Below are positions 8,438-17,647 of a DNA stretch of 64,000 bases, piece by piece. The stretch comes from Halonatronomonas betaini (GTDB lineage Bacteria > Bacillota > Halanaerobiia > Halanaerobiales > Halarsenatibacteraceae). The stretch's first letter is position 1. Each line of letters begins with the position of its first letter. The stretch spans positions 153,188 to 217,187 of the forward strand of contig NZ_JADPIE010000007.1 of assembly GCF_015666175.1 (NCBI RefSeq), in the 5' to 3' direction. The notes beneath the pieces are model-generated. The model searched no databases, had not been told where the DNA came from, and saw only the letters and a program-made list of their open reading frames with translations. Both the position numbers and the translations under genes were made by a program.

Positions 8438-9670
8438 TTGGTTACTGAGCATAAATTATTAATGGGCCCTCCGCTATTAAAAGCAGAAGAATATGATTTT
8501 AAAGGTTTACAAAAAGCTTTAAAGCTGAGGCCTGAAGGGATTATTGATGAGATTAAGAAGTCAGGTTTAAAGGGCCGGGGTGGAGCAGGATTTCCAACTG
8601 GAGTAAAATGGGAGCTGGCATTAGCAGAAACTGGAGAGAAAAAATATATTATCTGTAATGCAGATGAAGGTGAACCAGGCACATTTAAGGACAGGTATCT
8701 TTTAGAAGAAAGACCACTCAAGGTTTTAGAGGGTATTTTAATTGCTGCCAGAGCGATTGGAGCAAATGAGGGTTTTATTTATATTAGAGGAGAGTATACT
8801 GAGCCAATAAAAATTTTTAAAAAAACTATAGAAGAAGCAGAGAAGCAAGGAGTTTTAGGAGATAACATCTTTGGCTCAGATTTTAATTTTAAATTAACTT
8901 TAGTTCGGGGCGGTGGAGCATATGTCTGTGGTGATGAAACTTCCTTGATTAATTCGATTGAGGGTAAGCGAGGTATTTCCAGAATAAAACCACCATATCC
9001 TATTCAAGCAGGCTTATTTGACAGGCCAACAGTTGTTAATAATGTTGAGAGTCTGGCAGCTGCAGCTGAAATAATTAATCAGGGTGCAGATTATTATACT
9101 GGGCTTGGAACAAAAAATAGTCGGGGAACTAAATTAATCTGCCTCAGTGGAGATATTGAAAAACCTGGAGTTTATGAAGTTGAGTTTGGTTCAACAACTC
9201 TCAGAGATATTCTATATGAACTTGGAGGAGGACCGTTAAAGGATGATAGCTTTAAATTCATTATTCCTGGAGGACTTTCAACTGCAGCCTTAACTATTGA
9301 AGAATTAGATTGTCAGTATAGTTATGAGGGCATTGAAGCTGCCGGTTCCAGTCTTGGTTCAGGGGCAATTATAGCAATCGGTCAGAAGCACCAGCTATTA
9401 GAAATCCTGCAGAGAGTTGGGCGTTTTTATATGGATGAAACCTGTGGAACCTGTTTTCCCTGCCGGGAGGGGAATCGCCATATAGATTATATTTTCAAAA
9501 AGCATCATAATGGCAAATTTTATCAGGAAGATGTAGATATTTTAGCTGATATTGGCAAGGCAATTTCAGGGGCTGCCCGCTGTGGCCTGGGACAGACTTC
9601 ATTATCTCTGGCTAGATCATTATTTTATAAATTTCCTGAAGAGTTGATTATTGGAGGTGGTCAGAGATGA
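8438..9670 (+). CDS. hydB: NuoF-like flavin subunit of trimeric hydrogenase (short form)
   Basis: A 410-residue NuoF-type subunit binding FMN, NAD(P) and one [4Fe-4S] cluster. Motifs: FMN/NADH glycine-rich loop GLKGRGGAGFPTG (about residues 45-57), GGGAYVCGDETSLINSIEG (about 162-180), and the cluster ligands CGTCFPCREG (about 336-345) plus a later Cys in ARCGLGQ. Start is TTG at 8438, preceded by AGGAGGG. It is shorter than many HydB/HndC proteins, which have an extra N-terminal [2Fe-2S] domain and a C-terminal 2[4Fe-4S] ferredoxin tail; both are absent here, so the core resembles complex I NuoF. Its stop overlaps the start of the catalytic subunit by 4 nt (ATGA), indicating coupling. Confidence 0.93.
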   Translation: MVTEHKLLMGPPLLKAEEYDFKGLQKALKLRPEGIIDEIKKSGLKGRGGAGFPTGVKWELALAETGEKKYIICNADEGEPGTFKDRYLLEERPLKVLEGILIAARAIGANEGFIYIRGEYTEPIKIFKKTIEEAEKQGVLGDNIFGSDFNFKLTLVRGGGAYVCGDETSLINSIEGKRGISRIKPPYPIQAGLFDRPTVVNNVESLAAAAEIINQGADYYTGLGTKNSRGTKLICLSGDIEKPGVYEVEFGSTTLRDILYELGGGPLKDDSFKFIIPGGLSTAALTIEELDCQYSYEGIEAAGSSLGSGAIIAIGQKHQLLEILQRVGRFYMDETCGTCFPCREGNRHIDYIFKKHHNGKFYQEDVDILADIGKAISGAARCGLGQTSLSLARSLFYKFPEELIIGGGQR

Positions 9671-11397
9671 TCAAGTTGATTATTGATAATCAAGAAATCA
9701 GCGTTGAACCTGGAACAACTATTTTGGAAGCTGCTAGAGCAGCTAAAGTTAAGATTCCAACACTCTGTTATGAGGAAGAACTTTCTGTCTTTGGTGGCTG
9801 CCGTCTCTGCATCGTTGAAGTCGATAATAAAGATAGCTTAATGCCTGCCTGTGCCACTGAAGCTGAGGATGGCATGGTTATTAGAACCCACACTCCTAAA
9901 GTCAGAGATATTAGACAAACCATTTTTGAGATGATTATAGCTTCACATGATATTAGCTGTGAGCTCAACTGTTTGACCTGTTCCAGAGCTTCTAGTTGTG
10001 AATTGAGAGAGGTAGCTGAAGACATTGGAGTTACAAGGATGAGACTGGATCCAATTATTAGAGGTCATAGCAAAGATTTTTCCAGCTATGCTATTGCCAG
10101 AGAACCTAATAAATGTATAACCTGTGACCGATGCATCAGAAAATGTCAGGAGATTCAGGGGATCGGGATCTTTGCAAATGCAGGCCGGGGTCCTGAGACA
10201 ATAGTTACAACCTTTGAAGATAGAGGCATTGGAAATGTGGAATGTACAAACTGTGGCCAGTGCATTATCTCCTGCCCGACGGGTGCGCTTCATGAAGTTT
10301 ATCATTATGATAAGGTCTGGGAAGCTCTATATGATGAGAGCAAACATGTTATTGTCCAGACTGCCCCTTCAGTCAGGGTAGCTATTGCTGAATCCTTTGG
10401 GGCAGAGCCTGGTACAGTTGCAACAGGTCAACTGGTTGCAGGTTTAAGAAGACTCGGTTTTGACAGAGTTTTTGATACTAATTTTACAGCTGATCTGACA
10501 ATTATGGAAGAAGCAACTGAAGTCGTTAAAAGAATAACTGAAAATCAAGATCTACCAGTTTTTACATCCTGTAGCCCGGGCTGGATTAAATTTATAGAAC
10601 ATTTTTATCCTGAATATTTAGGGCATCTTTCAACAGCTAAATCTCCACAACAGATGTTTGGAGCAATTGCAAAAAGCTATTATGCTGAAGAATCAGGGAT
10701 ACCGAGGGAAGATATTGTTTCTGTTTCAATAATGCCCTGTACTGCCAAGAAATTTGAGGCTCAGCGGCCTGAAATGGGTGATGATGTAGATTATGTTCTG
10801 ACAACCAGAGAGGCAGCAATGATGTTTAAGTCAGCAGGACTTAACCTCTGTGAGCAGGATGAATCAGACTATGACGAACTACTGGGCTTTTCCAGCGGCG
10901 CTGCAGATATTTTTGGAAATACCGGTGGAGTAATGGAAGCTGCTTTAAGAACAGCCTATCATATTATAACAGGTGAAGAACTTGAAGATATTGAAATCAA
11001 TGCTGTTAGAGGTTTAGAGGGGATTAAAGAGGCCAGTATTAAGATTACTGATGATCTTACAGTGAATGTAGCTGTTGCTAATGGACTGGCTAATGCCCAT
11101 AGAGTTATGGAGATGCTTAAAGAGGGTAAAGAATATCATTTTATAGAATTCATGGCCTGCCCAGGTGGCTGTATTGGTGGAGGTGGCCAGCCGCTGCCGA
11201 CTGGAAATACTACCAGACAGGAAGTCCGAGAAAAGAGGCAGAAAGCTTTATACCAAATAGATCATACTAAAAAGATTCGCCGTTCCCATGATAATCCAAT
11301 GATCAAAAAATTATATGCTGATTATTTAGGAGAGCCTGGAAGTCATAAAGCACATGATTTACTTCATACAAAATATACAGCTAGAGGAATAAAATAA
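9667..11397 (+). CDS. hydA: [FeFe] hydrogenase catalytic subunit
   Basis: A 576-residue catalytic subunit that interconverts protons and H2. Domains in order: N-terminal [2Fe-2S] ferredoxin/NuoG-like (CYEEELSVFGGCRLC, about 36-50), the His-Cys [4Fe-4S] site (HDISCELNCLTC), a 2[4Fe-4S] ferredoxin (CITCDRCIRKC and CTNCGQCIISC, about 152-202), and the H-cluster domain with L1 FTSCSPGW, L2 IMPCTAKKFEA and L3 EFMACPGGCIGGGGQP, then the small-subunit-like tail (KLYADYLGEPGSHKAHDLLH). The second Cys of the common TSCCPGW form of L1 is Ser here. With the two upstream subunits this is a soluble NAD(P)-linked, possibly electron-bifurcating, hydrogenase. The maturases HydE, HydF and HydG are not in the window. 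Confidence 0.96.
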   Translation: MIKLIIDNQEISVEPGTTILEAARAAKVKIPTLCYEEELSVFGGCRLCIVEVDNKDSLMPACATEAEDGMVIRTHTPKVRDIRQTIFEMIIASHDISCELNCLTCSRASSCELREVAEDIGVTRMRLDPIIRGHSKDFSSYAIAREPNKCITCDRCIRKCQEIQGIGIFANAGRGPETIVTTFEDRGIGNVECTNCGQCIISCPTGALHEVYHYDKVWEALYDESKHVIVQTAPSVRVAIAESFGAEPGTVATGQLVAGLRRLGFDRVFDTNFTADLTIMEEATEVVKRITENQDLPVFTSCSPGWIKFIEHFYPEYLGHLSTAKSPQQMFGAIAKSYYAEESGIPREDIVSVSIMPCTAKKFEAQRPEMGDDVDYVLTTREAAMMFKSAGLNLCEQDESDYDELLGFSSGAADIFGNTGGVMEAALRTAYHIITGEELEDIEINAVRGLEGIKEASIKITDDLTVNVAVANGLANAHRVMEMLKEGKEYHFIEFMACPGGCIGGGGQPLPTGNTTRQEVREKRQKALYQIDHTKKIRRSHDNPMIKKLYADYLGEPGSHKAHDLLHTKYTARGIK

Positions 11398-11418
11398 AGT
11401 TATTTTTAAATTTTTAAC

Positions 11419-11448
11419 TTGCTAAATTACTAAAAATTAGTATATAAT
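11419..11448 (+). promoter_or_regulatory. Sigma-A-type promoter for fumC
   Basis: TTGCTA at 11419-11424 and TATAAT at 11443-11448 are separated by 18 nt, in the hydrogenase-fumarase intergenic region about 65 nt before the fumC start. The match is read by eye and is untested. Confidence 0.5.
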
Positions 11449-11511
11449 TAAAGTATAAGAGTTAATAATGCTTATATTCAGTTAGTCATAATTACAGGGG
11501 GAAATAAATTC

Positions 11512-12897
11512 ATGGATTCAGAGTTTCGTTTAGAACAGGATTCACTAGGAGAAGTTAAGGTTCCCAAAAAAGTTTATTATGGTGCTCAGACAGAACGCTC
11601 AAGAAATAATTTTCCAATTGGTAAAGAAAAGATACCAGAGGAGGTAATAAAAGCTTATGGCATGGTCAAACTGGCTGCAGCCAGGGCCAACCATCAATTA
11701 GGTAAACTTTCAGAGGAGAAATTAGAACTTATTGAAAGAGTTACAGAAGAAATAATTACTGGCAGGCTGGATGACCATTTTCCATTAGTTGTCTGGCAGA
11801 CAGGTTCTGGAACCCAGACCAATATGAATGTCAATGAAGTTATCAGTAATCGGGCTTCAGAGATTGCAGGCAATGAACAAGGATCTCATGATCCCCTTCA
11901 TCCTAATGATGATGTGAACATGTCTCAATCATCCAATGATACTTTCCCGACAGCAATGTCTGTCGCCGCTACCCTAGCTATTGGAAAAAAATTAAAACCG
12001 GCCTTAGAAAATTTTCATGAAACCTTAGAAGAGAAGTCTGAAGAATTTTCAGACCAGATTAAAACTGGTAGAACCCATCTAATGGATGCAACCCCGGTCA
12101 GCCTGGGCCAGGAATTTTCAGGTTATGCCAGCCAGGTACAACACGGACTTGGTCATCTTGAAGATAGTCTTGCTCATCTAAAGGAATTGGCTATTGGAGG
12201 TACAGCAGTCGGCACCGGGTTAAATACTCCGGAAGGTTTTGACAATGAAGTTGTATCCAATCTTAATCAACTGACAGGATTTAACTTTAAAGCAGCCCCA
12301 AATAAATTTGAAGCCATCGCTGCCCATGATAGCATTGTTAATTGTAGCGGGGCTTTAAAAACAATTGCAACCAGCCTTATTAAAATTGCCAATGATATTC
12401 GCTGGCTGGCATCTGGTCCCCGTTGTGGTCTGGCAGAAATAGAAATCCCGGCTAATGAACCAGGGAGTTCAATTATGCCAGGTAAGATAAATCCAACCCA
12501 GGCAGAAGCCCTGCTCCAGGTTTCTTATCAGGTAGTTGGAAATGATACAGTAATAAATCTGGCAGGTTCCAGTGGCAATTTTGAGCTTAATGTTGCCAAA
12601 CCAGTTATGATTTATAATTTATTGCAGAGCATTAATCTCCTGGCAGATGCCGTAAAATCCTTTGAGAAAAGATGTCTTAAAGGAGTTAAACCTCTTTCAA
12701 AAAATTTAAGTAAATATCTCAACCGCTCATTAATGCTGGTGACAGCTCTAACTCCATTAATTGGTTATGAGAAAGCTGCAGAGATTGCAAACAAGGCACA
12801 CAGAGAAAGTAAAACTTTAAAAGAGGTAGCTGTTGGGGATGGTTATCTGACTGAAGAAGAGTTCGAAAAAAATGTTGATCCTGGCAGTATGATCTAA
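11512..12897 (+). CDS. fumC: Class II fumarate hydratase
   Basis: A 461-residue iron-independent fumarase that interconverts fumarate and malate in the cytosol. Characteristic segments: [50 protein letters not shown] (catalytic His in the THxxDATP-type segment) and the fumarase/aspartase signature [16 protein letters not shown]. The FumC-type motifs, rather than the aspartase variants, and the overall length fit fumarase, although FumC and AspA are hard to separate by eye. ATG start with a weak AGGGGGAA site. It appears monocistronic, with a promoter at 11419-11448, and the zinc ribbon gene follows about 50 nt later. Confidence 0.93.
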   Translation: MDSEFRLEQDSLGEVKVPKKVYYGAQTERSRNNFPIGKEKIPEEVIKAYGMVKLAAARANHQLGKLSEEKLELIERVTEEIITGRLDDHFPLVVWQTGSGTQTNMNVNEVISNRASEIAGNEQGSHDPLHPNDDVNMSQSSNDTFPTAMSVAATLAIGKKLKPALENFHETLEEKSEEFSDQIKTGRTHLMDATPVSLGQEFSGYASQVQHGLGHLEDSLAHLKELAIGGTAVGTGLNTPEGFDNEVVSNLNQLTGFNFKAAPNKFEAIAAHDSIVNCSGALKTIATSLIKIANDIRWLASGPRCGLAEIEIPANEPGSSIMPGKINPTQAEALLQVSYQVVGNDTVINLAGSSGNFELNVAKPVMIYNLLQSINLLADAVKSFEKRCLKGVKPLSKNLSKYLNRSLMLVTALTPLIGYEKAAEIANKAHRESKTLKEVAVGDGYLTEEEFEKNVDPGSMI

Positions 12898-12948
12898 TTT
12901 AATCATTATTTTATAGAATTTATTCCATAAAGTAAGGAGTTGATGATA

Positions 12949-13125
12949 ATGCCTACCTGGTTTAGGTGCCCTGAATGTGGTGCAGAATATTATACCGCAG
13001 CAACGATTAACTCCAGTGAAGAAGAATCATGTGCTGAGTGCAAGGCAATCTTAGAACTTTATTACTCAAAGGATGACTTTGAAAAACATCGATATCAATC
13101 AAGTGCAGGAGATAAAATTGATTAA
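12949..13125 (+). CDS. Small zinc-ribbon protein
   Basis: A 58-residue protein with two CxxC knuckles (CPECG at residues 7-11 and CAEC about 29-32), typical of a zinc ribbon. The frame stays open upstream to a TTG at 12940 and an ATG at 12943, but these abut the AAGGAG at 12934-12939. The ATG at 12949, 9 nt after that site, gives the best spacing and the start MPTWFRCPECG. It has no assigned function and is followed directly by a terminator. Small zinc ribbons like this may be regulators or nucleic-acid-binding proteins; nothing in the context decides. Confidence 0.75.
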   Translation: MPTWFRCPECGAEYYTAATINSSEEESCAECKAILELYYSKDDFEKHRYQSSAGDKID

Positions 13126-13134
13126 TATTTTCCC

Positions 13135-13164
13135 ACCACCCTTAAACAGGGTGGTTTTATTTTT
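13135..13164 (+). terminator. Rho-independent terminator after zinc-ribbon gene
   Basis: ACCACCCT at 13135-13142 pairs with AGGGTGGT at 13148-13155 around a 5-nt loop, followed by TTTATTTTT. It ends the fumC-zinc ribbon transcript. Confidence 0.88.
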
Positions 13165-13271
13165 GAAAAAATATTTATTTAAATAGATAAAATTGTTAAC
13201 TAGTAACTTTTATTGTTAATTATTAAAGTATATAATAAAAAAATCAAGATAATAAACAGGGGGTATTTAAA

Positions 13272-14192
13272 ATGAAAAAATTAAGTAGGTTAAACAAAAT
13301 CGGTCAAATAGGTTTAGTTTTTGCTCTTGTATTATTTTTATTTAGTCCAGCTTTAAATTTAACTGTAGATGCCCATTCTCATCAGATGGATATAGTAGAG
13401 ACTGCTCAAGATGCTGGTGGTTTCACAACACTTCTTGCAGCTGCAGAGGAGGCAGGATTAGTTGATGCATTAAAAGGTGAAGGTCCTTTAACTGTTTTTG
13501 CACCTAATGATGAAGCATTTAATCAGTTTTTAGAAGAAGCTGGTTTAACAGCTGAAGAGCTTCTTGGTGATCCAAGATTAGGTAATATCCTTAAGTTCCA
13601 TGTTGTTCCAGGCAAAGTAATGTCTACAGACCTTGAAGATGGTATATCAGCTGAGACACTTTTAAGCCCACAGGAAATAGATATCTCCATTAATGATGGA
13701 GTATTTTTAAATGATAATATTCAGGTTATAGCCCCGGACATTGAAGCAAGTAATGGAGTAATTCATGTAATTGATGGAGTTTTATGGCCAGCTGATATTG
13801 TTGAGACAGCAGTGGCTGCCGGATTTGATACTCTTGTTACAGCTGTAGAAAGAGCAGGTTTAGTTGAAGCCCTAAAAGGTCCAGGTCTCTTTACAGTTTT
13901 TGCTCCAATTGATGAAGCCTTTGAGGCATTACCATCAGGAGTATTAGAAGAACTTTTAGATAATCCAGAAGACTTAGCCGATGTTTTATTATTCCATGTG
14001 GTTTCAGGCCAGGTTATGGCAGAAACTGTTGTTGGTTTAGATGGCCAGGAAGTTGAAACCCTTTTAGGTGAAACAATTGAAATAACAATAGATGGTGGCG
14101 AGGTATTTCTAGGACAACCTAAAGTAACAAGAACAGATATCCAGACATTAAATGGTGTAATCCATGTAATTGATTTAGTTCTTGTCCCTTAA
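13272..14192 (+). CDS. Secreted protein with two fasciclin (FAS1) domains
   Basis: A 306-residue exported protein. A signal peptide (basic SRLNKIG, then a hydrophobic stretch at about 15-31, cleavage near DAHS) precedes two FAS1 repeats at about 38-170 and 172-305. Each has the H1 motif (LTVFAPNDEAFNQF and FTVFAPIDEAFEAL) and the H2-type end (NGVIHVIDGVLWP and NGVIHVIDLVLVP). FAS1 domains mediate adhesion or matrix binding, so a surface or periplasmic adhesive role is likely. ATG start with AGGGGG 4-9 nt upstream. It is monocistronic, bounded by terminators on both sides. Confidence 0.92.
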   Translation: MKKLSRLNKIGQIGLVFALVLFLFSPALNLTVDAHSHQMDIVETAQDAGGFTTLLAAAEEAGLVDALKGEGPLTVFAPNDEAFNQFLEEAGLTAEELLGDPRLGNILKFHVVPGKVMSTDLEDGISAETLLSPQEIDISINDGVFLNDNIQVIAPDIEASNGVIHVIDGVLWPADIVETAVAAGFDTLVTAVERAGLVEALKGPGLFTVFAPIDEAFEALPSGVLEELLDNPEDLADVLLFHVVSGQVMAETVVGLDGQEVETLLGETIEITIDGGEVFLGQPKVTRTDIQTLNGVIHVIDLVLVP

Positions 14193-14221
14193 TAATTAAT
14201 ATAATAAAATATAGGTTAATT

Positions 14222-14257
14222 AAAAAATCCAGTTGTGAAATACCTGCTGGATTTTTT
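14222..14257 (+). terminator. Rho-independent terminator after FAS1 gene
   Basis: The stem AAAAAATCCAG/CTGGATTTTTT (14222-14232 with 14247-14257) contains its own T run. It ends the FAS1 transcript. Confidence 0.85.
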
Positions 14258-14379
14258 GCTTGAAATAAAGAAAGCAATAAAAATATATAATTAAGTGGTT
14301 ACCAAAAAGCAGGAGAATCCATTGATTTACTGAATTAATATAATACAGGAAAAAATATCAGCCACAGGAGGCAGATAAA

Positions 14380-16002
14380 ATGAAATTAGATGAATTTAAT
14401 TATCTTGATAACCCTTATAAATCACAGAGAATGACAGTTTTTGGCACTAACGGTATGGTGGCAACTTCTCAGCCGCTGGCAGCCCAGGCCGGCTTGTCAG
14501 TTCTTCGTCGTGGCGGGAATGCAGTTGATGCAGCAGTAGCCACAGCAGCGGCTCTGACAGTTTTAGAGCCAACCTCAAATGGTATTGGTTCTGATGCCTT
14601 TGCAATAGTCTGGGTAGATGGCAAGCTCCATGGCTTAAATAGTAGCGGACAGGCCCCGGCAGCTATTTCCAGAGAAAAGGTCAAAGAACTCGGCCATGAT
14701 AAGATGCCTAAATATGGCCTAACTCCGGTAACAGTCCCAGGGGCTCCAGCAGCCTGGGCAGCTTTAAGCTATCGATTCGGCAAATTGCCATTAATAGAAG
14801 TTCTAAGTGAAGCTATCAGATACGCAGAAAACGGATTCCCGGTATCACCAGTAACAGCAGCAGCCTGGCAGCGGGCAGCCAAAGTTTATAAAAAGAAGCT
14901 TGATGGGGATGAATTTGAGAGCTGGTTTAAAACATTTACTGATAAAAATGGCAATGCCCCCGGGGCTGGAGAAACCTGGCGCTCCTTTGATCATGCAGCG
15001 ACTCTAAAATCAATAGCCCACACAGGTGCAGAAAGCTTTTATAATGGAGAAATTGCAGAGAAGATTGATGAATTTTCCCAGCAGCATAATGGATTTATAC
15101 GAGGAGATGACATGGCCAGTTTCAAGCCAGAATGGGTAGAACCTCTATCTGTAAATTATCGAGGTTATGACATCTGGGAACTCCCCCCTAATGGCCAGGG
15201 TATCATAGCTTTAATAGCTTTAAATATCCTAAAGGAATTCAAATTGGAAGGATTAAGCCAGTTAGAAAAATATCATAAATCAATTGAAGCCCTAAAGCTT
15301 GCCTTTGCAGATGGCCATAAATATATAACTGATCCAGACAAGATGTCACTAAAACCAGAAGAGCTCCTCAGCCAGGAATATGCAGAAAAGAGAAGTCAAT
15401 TAATCGGCCAGGAAGCTCTAACACCAGAACCAGGCCAGCCACCAAAGGGAGGAACTGTCTATCTCGCCGCGGCAGATAGAGATGGCCAGATGGTATCATT
15501 CATCCAGAGCAACTATATGGGCTTCGGCTCAGGAATAGTTGTACCTGGCACAGGAATAGCATTGCAGAACCGTGGCCATACCTTTAGCCTTGATCCAGAA
15601 CATGACAATAGCCTGGAGCCTGGCAAACGGACCTATCACACAATTATTCCTGGCTTTATGACTAAAGATAATAAACCTATCGGCCCATTTGGAGTTATGG
15701 GTGGCTTCATGCAGCCCCAGGGTCACCTTCAGGTTATCATGAATACCATAGATAGAGGCTTTAATCCCCAGGCAGCCCTGGACGCCCCCCGCTGGCAATG
15801 GACAGAAGGCAAAAAAATAAAAGTTGAAAGCAACTTTCCAACCAGAGAAGCAACTTTGCTGGCAGATAAAGGCCATGAAATCCAGGTCTCATTATCATCA
15901 GGCAGCTTTGGCAGAGGCCAGATCATCTGGAAAGATGAAGATACTGGAGTACTGGCAGGTGCAACAGAACCAAGGACAGACGGTACTGTGGCAGCATTTT
16001 AG
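14380..16002 (+). CDS. Gamma-glutamyltranspeptidase-like Ntn hydrolase
   Basis: A 540-residue protein of the gamma-glutamyltransferase family, made as a precursor that cleaves itself before a catalytic Thr. The N-terminal segment (VATSQPLAAQAGLSVLRRGG, GNAVDAAVATAAALTVLEP) is typical. The predicted nucleophile Thr lies in PPKGGTVYLAAADRDG near residue 359, followed by the FGSGIVVPGTGIALQNRG segment. It has no signal peptide, unlike classic periplasmic GGT, so this looks like the cytosolic GGT-like branch that includes acylases and gamma-glutamyl hydrolases. The substrate (glutathione, gamma-glutamyl peptides or another amide) is not decided. ATG start with CAGGAGGC upstream. No neighbour in an obvious operon. 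Confidence 0.88.
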   Translation: MKLDEFNYLDNPYKSQRMTVFGTNGMVATSQPLAAQAGLSVLRRGGNAVDAAVATAAALTVLEPTSNGIGSDAFAIVWVDGKLHGLNSSGQAPAAISREKVKELGHDKMPKYGLTPVTVPGAPAAWAALSYRFGKLPLIEVLSEAIRYAENGFPVSPVTAAAWQRAAKVYKKKLDGDEFESWFKTFTDKNGNAPGAGETWRSFDHAATLKSIAHTGAESFYNGEIAEKIDEFSQQHNGFIRGDDMASFKPEWVEPLSVNYRGYDIWELPPNGQGIIALIALNILKEFKLEGLSQLEKYHKSIEALKLAFADGHKYITDPDKMSLKPEELLSQEYAEKRSQLIGQEALTPEPGQPPKGGTVYLAAADRDGQMVSFIQSNYMGFGSGIVVPGTGIALQNRGHTFSLDPEHDNSLEPGKRTYHTIIPGFMTKDNKPIGPFGVMGGFMQPQGHLQVIMNTIDRGFNPQAALDAPRWQWTEGKKIKVESNFPTREATLLADKGHEIQVSLSSGSFGRGQIIWKDEDTGVLAGATEPRTDGTVAAF

Positions 16003-16165
16003 TGCTAATCATAAAAATTACTAATATTAATCTTCTATTTATGCAGGAGTTTATCAATATATAAAGAATATATTATTATAACGTATATATTTATACAATT
16101 AATACACCATTATGGTAAAGATTATATAATAGTAGCTATTTAAATTTCAGGAAGGGGTAACCTTT

Positions 16166-17641
16166 ATGGCAAAAACTATCACAGTTGTAGGTGGTGGACT
16201 TGGAGGCCTTTCAGCAGCCATATCCCTGGCTGCAGATGGGCATCAGGTCAGATTATTTGAGAAAAACCAGCATTTAGGAGGCAAGCTCAACCAGGATACT
16301 ATTGATGGTTTCACATTTGACCTGGGCCCCTCAATCCTGACAATGCCCCATATCTTCAAGAAATTATTTGAGCTCCACAACCAGGATATGGGTGATTTTT
16401 TAGAAATCCAGAGATTAGATTTAGAATGGCGCTCATTTTTTGAAGATGGAACAGTTATTGACCTTTATTCAGATCTTGGAGAGATGCTTGAAGAAAACAA
16501 AGATTTAGACTCTAAAGATATTGAAGAAATCAAAAATTATCTCGATTATGCAGGTGGCATCAGTGATTTAGTAGAAGAAGGCTATTTTGCTGAAGGCCTT
16601 GATACCCTGGGCCAGGTTCTAAAATATTATGGACCGATAAAAGCCTTTCGTGGTCTTGATTATTTTTCAACAATGGCAGATGGCGTTGCAAAAAGAATTA
16701 ATAATCCTTATCTGCAGCATATCTATAATTTTTTTATAAAATATGTTGGTTCATCGCCCTATCAAGCTCCGGCAGTTTTAAATATGCTGCCCTATATCCA
16801 ATACAAATACGGACTCTGGTATGTGCCTGGCGGCCTCTTTAGAATTTCAGAAGCCCTCCAGCAGTTAGCTGCCGGTATTGACAACCTTGAACTTAACACC
16901 GGCAGCGAGGTCGTTGGCATTGAAAAAACTGGAGATAAAATAGATGGAGTTATTCTTGAAAATGGCCAGCTAATTAAAAGCGATTATATAGTTTCTAATA
17001 TGGAAGTTATTCCTTTTTACAGGGATCTGCTGGTCGAACCAGAGATAGAAAATAAATATCAGAAATTTGAGCCGGCCTGTTCCGGCTATGTTCTCCATTT
17101 AGGAGTTGATCGCCGTTATAATAATCTTGCCCATCATAATTTCTTTTTCTCTAAAGACCCTAAAGAGCACTTTGCCTCAGTCTTTCAGGAATATAAACTG
17201 CCAGAAGACCCAACAATTTATCTGGTAGCATCAAGCCAGACTGACACAGCTCAGGCCCCTGAAGGTTGCGAGAATATAAAGATTCTGCCTCATATTCCCC
17301 ATCTAGGCAGAGGCAGCTTTAGCAGAGAGGAGTATGACAGCTTAAAAGAGAGGGTCCTTGATAAGCTGGAGCGGAATGGGCTTGATAATCTCAGAGAACA
17401 TATTATAGTTGAAGATGAATGGCTACCAGAGGATATTCAGCTCAATTATTATTCAAATTATGGAGCTATATACGGTGTAGTTTCTGATAAATCAAAGAAT
17501 AAAGGCTTTAAAGCCCCTAAAAAAAGCCATAAATATAAAAACCTTTACTTTACCGGCGGTTCAGTCAACCCAGGCGGAGGAATGCCAATGGTAGTTCTAT
17601 CTGGCCAGCAGGTAAGAGATATGATCAAGGATAAGGAGTGA
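16166..17641 (+). CDS. Carotenoid desaturase-like FAD oxidoreductase (CrtI/CrtN family), copy A
   Basis: A 491-residue FAD-dependent enzyme of the phytoene/diapophytoene desaturase family. The N-terminal dinucleotide-binding loop VVGGGLGGLSAAISLAADG is at residues 6-24, followed by FEKNQHLGGK and FDLGPSILTMP. The C-terminal family signature is TGGSVNPGGGMPMVVLSGQQ (about 464-483). ATG start with GGAAGGGG upstream. The second family member begins within 10 nt, so the pair is one operon. CrtN-type desaturation of C30 diapophytoene would be the closest known role, but no prenyl synthase (CrtM/CrtB) lies in the window, and other CrtI-fold isomerases or oxidoreductases cannot be excluded. Confidence 0.85.
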   Translation: MAKTITVVGGGLGGLSAAISLAADGHQVRLFEKNQHLGGKLNQDTIDGFTFDLGPSILTMPHIFKKLFELHNQDMGDFLEIQRLDLEWRSFFEDGTVIDLYSDLGEMLEENKDLDSKDIEEIKNYLDYAGGISDLVEEGYFAEGLDTLGQVLKYYGPIKAFRGLDYFSTMADGVAKRINNPYLQHIYNFFIKYVGSSPYQAPAVLNMLPYIQYKYGLWYVPGGLFRISEALQQLAAGIDNLELNTGSEVVGIEKTGDKIDGVILENGQLIKSDYIVSNMEVIPFYRDLLVEPEIENKYQKFEPACSGYVLHLGVDRRYNNLAHHNFFFSKDPKEHFASVFQEYKLPEDPTIYLVASSQTDTAQAPEGCENIKILPHIPHLGRGSFSREEYDSLKERVLDKLERNGLDNLREHIIVEDEWLPEDIQLNYYSNYGAIYGVVSDKSKNKGFKAPKKSHKYKNLYFTGGSVNPGGGMPMVVLSGQQVRDMIKDKE

Positions 17642-17647
17642 TATTTG

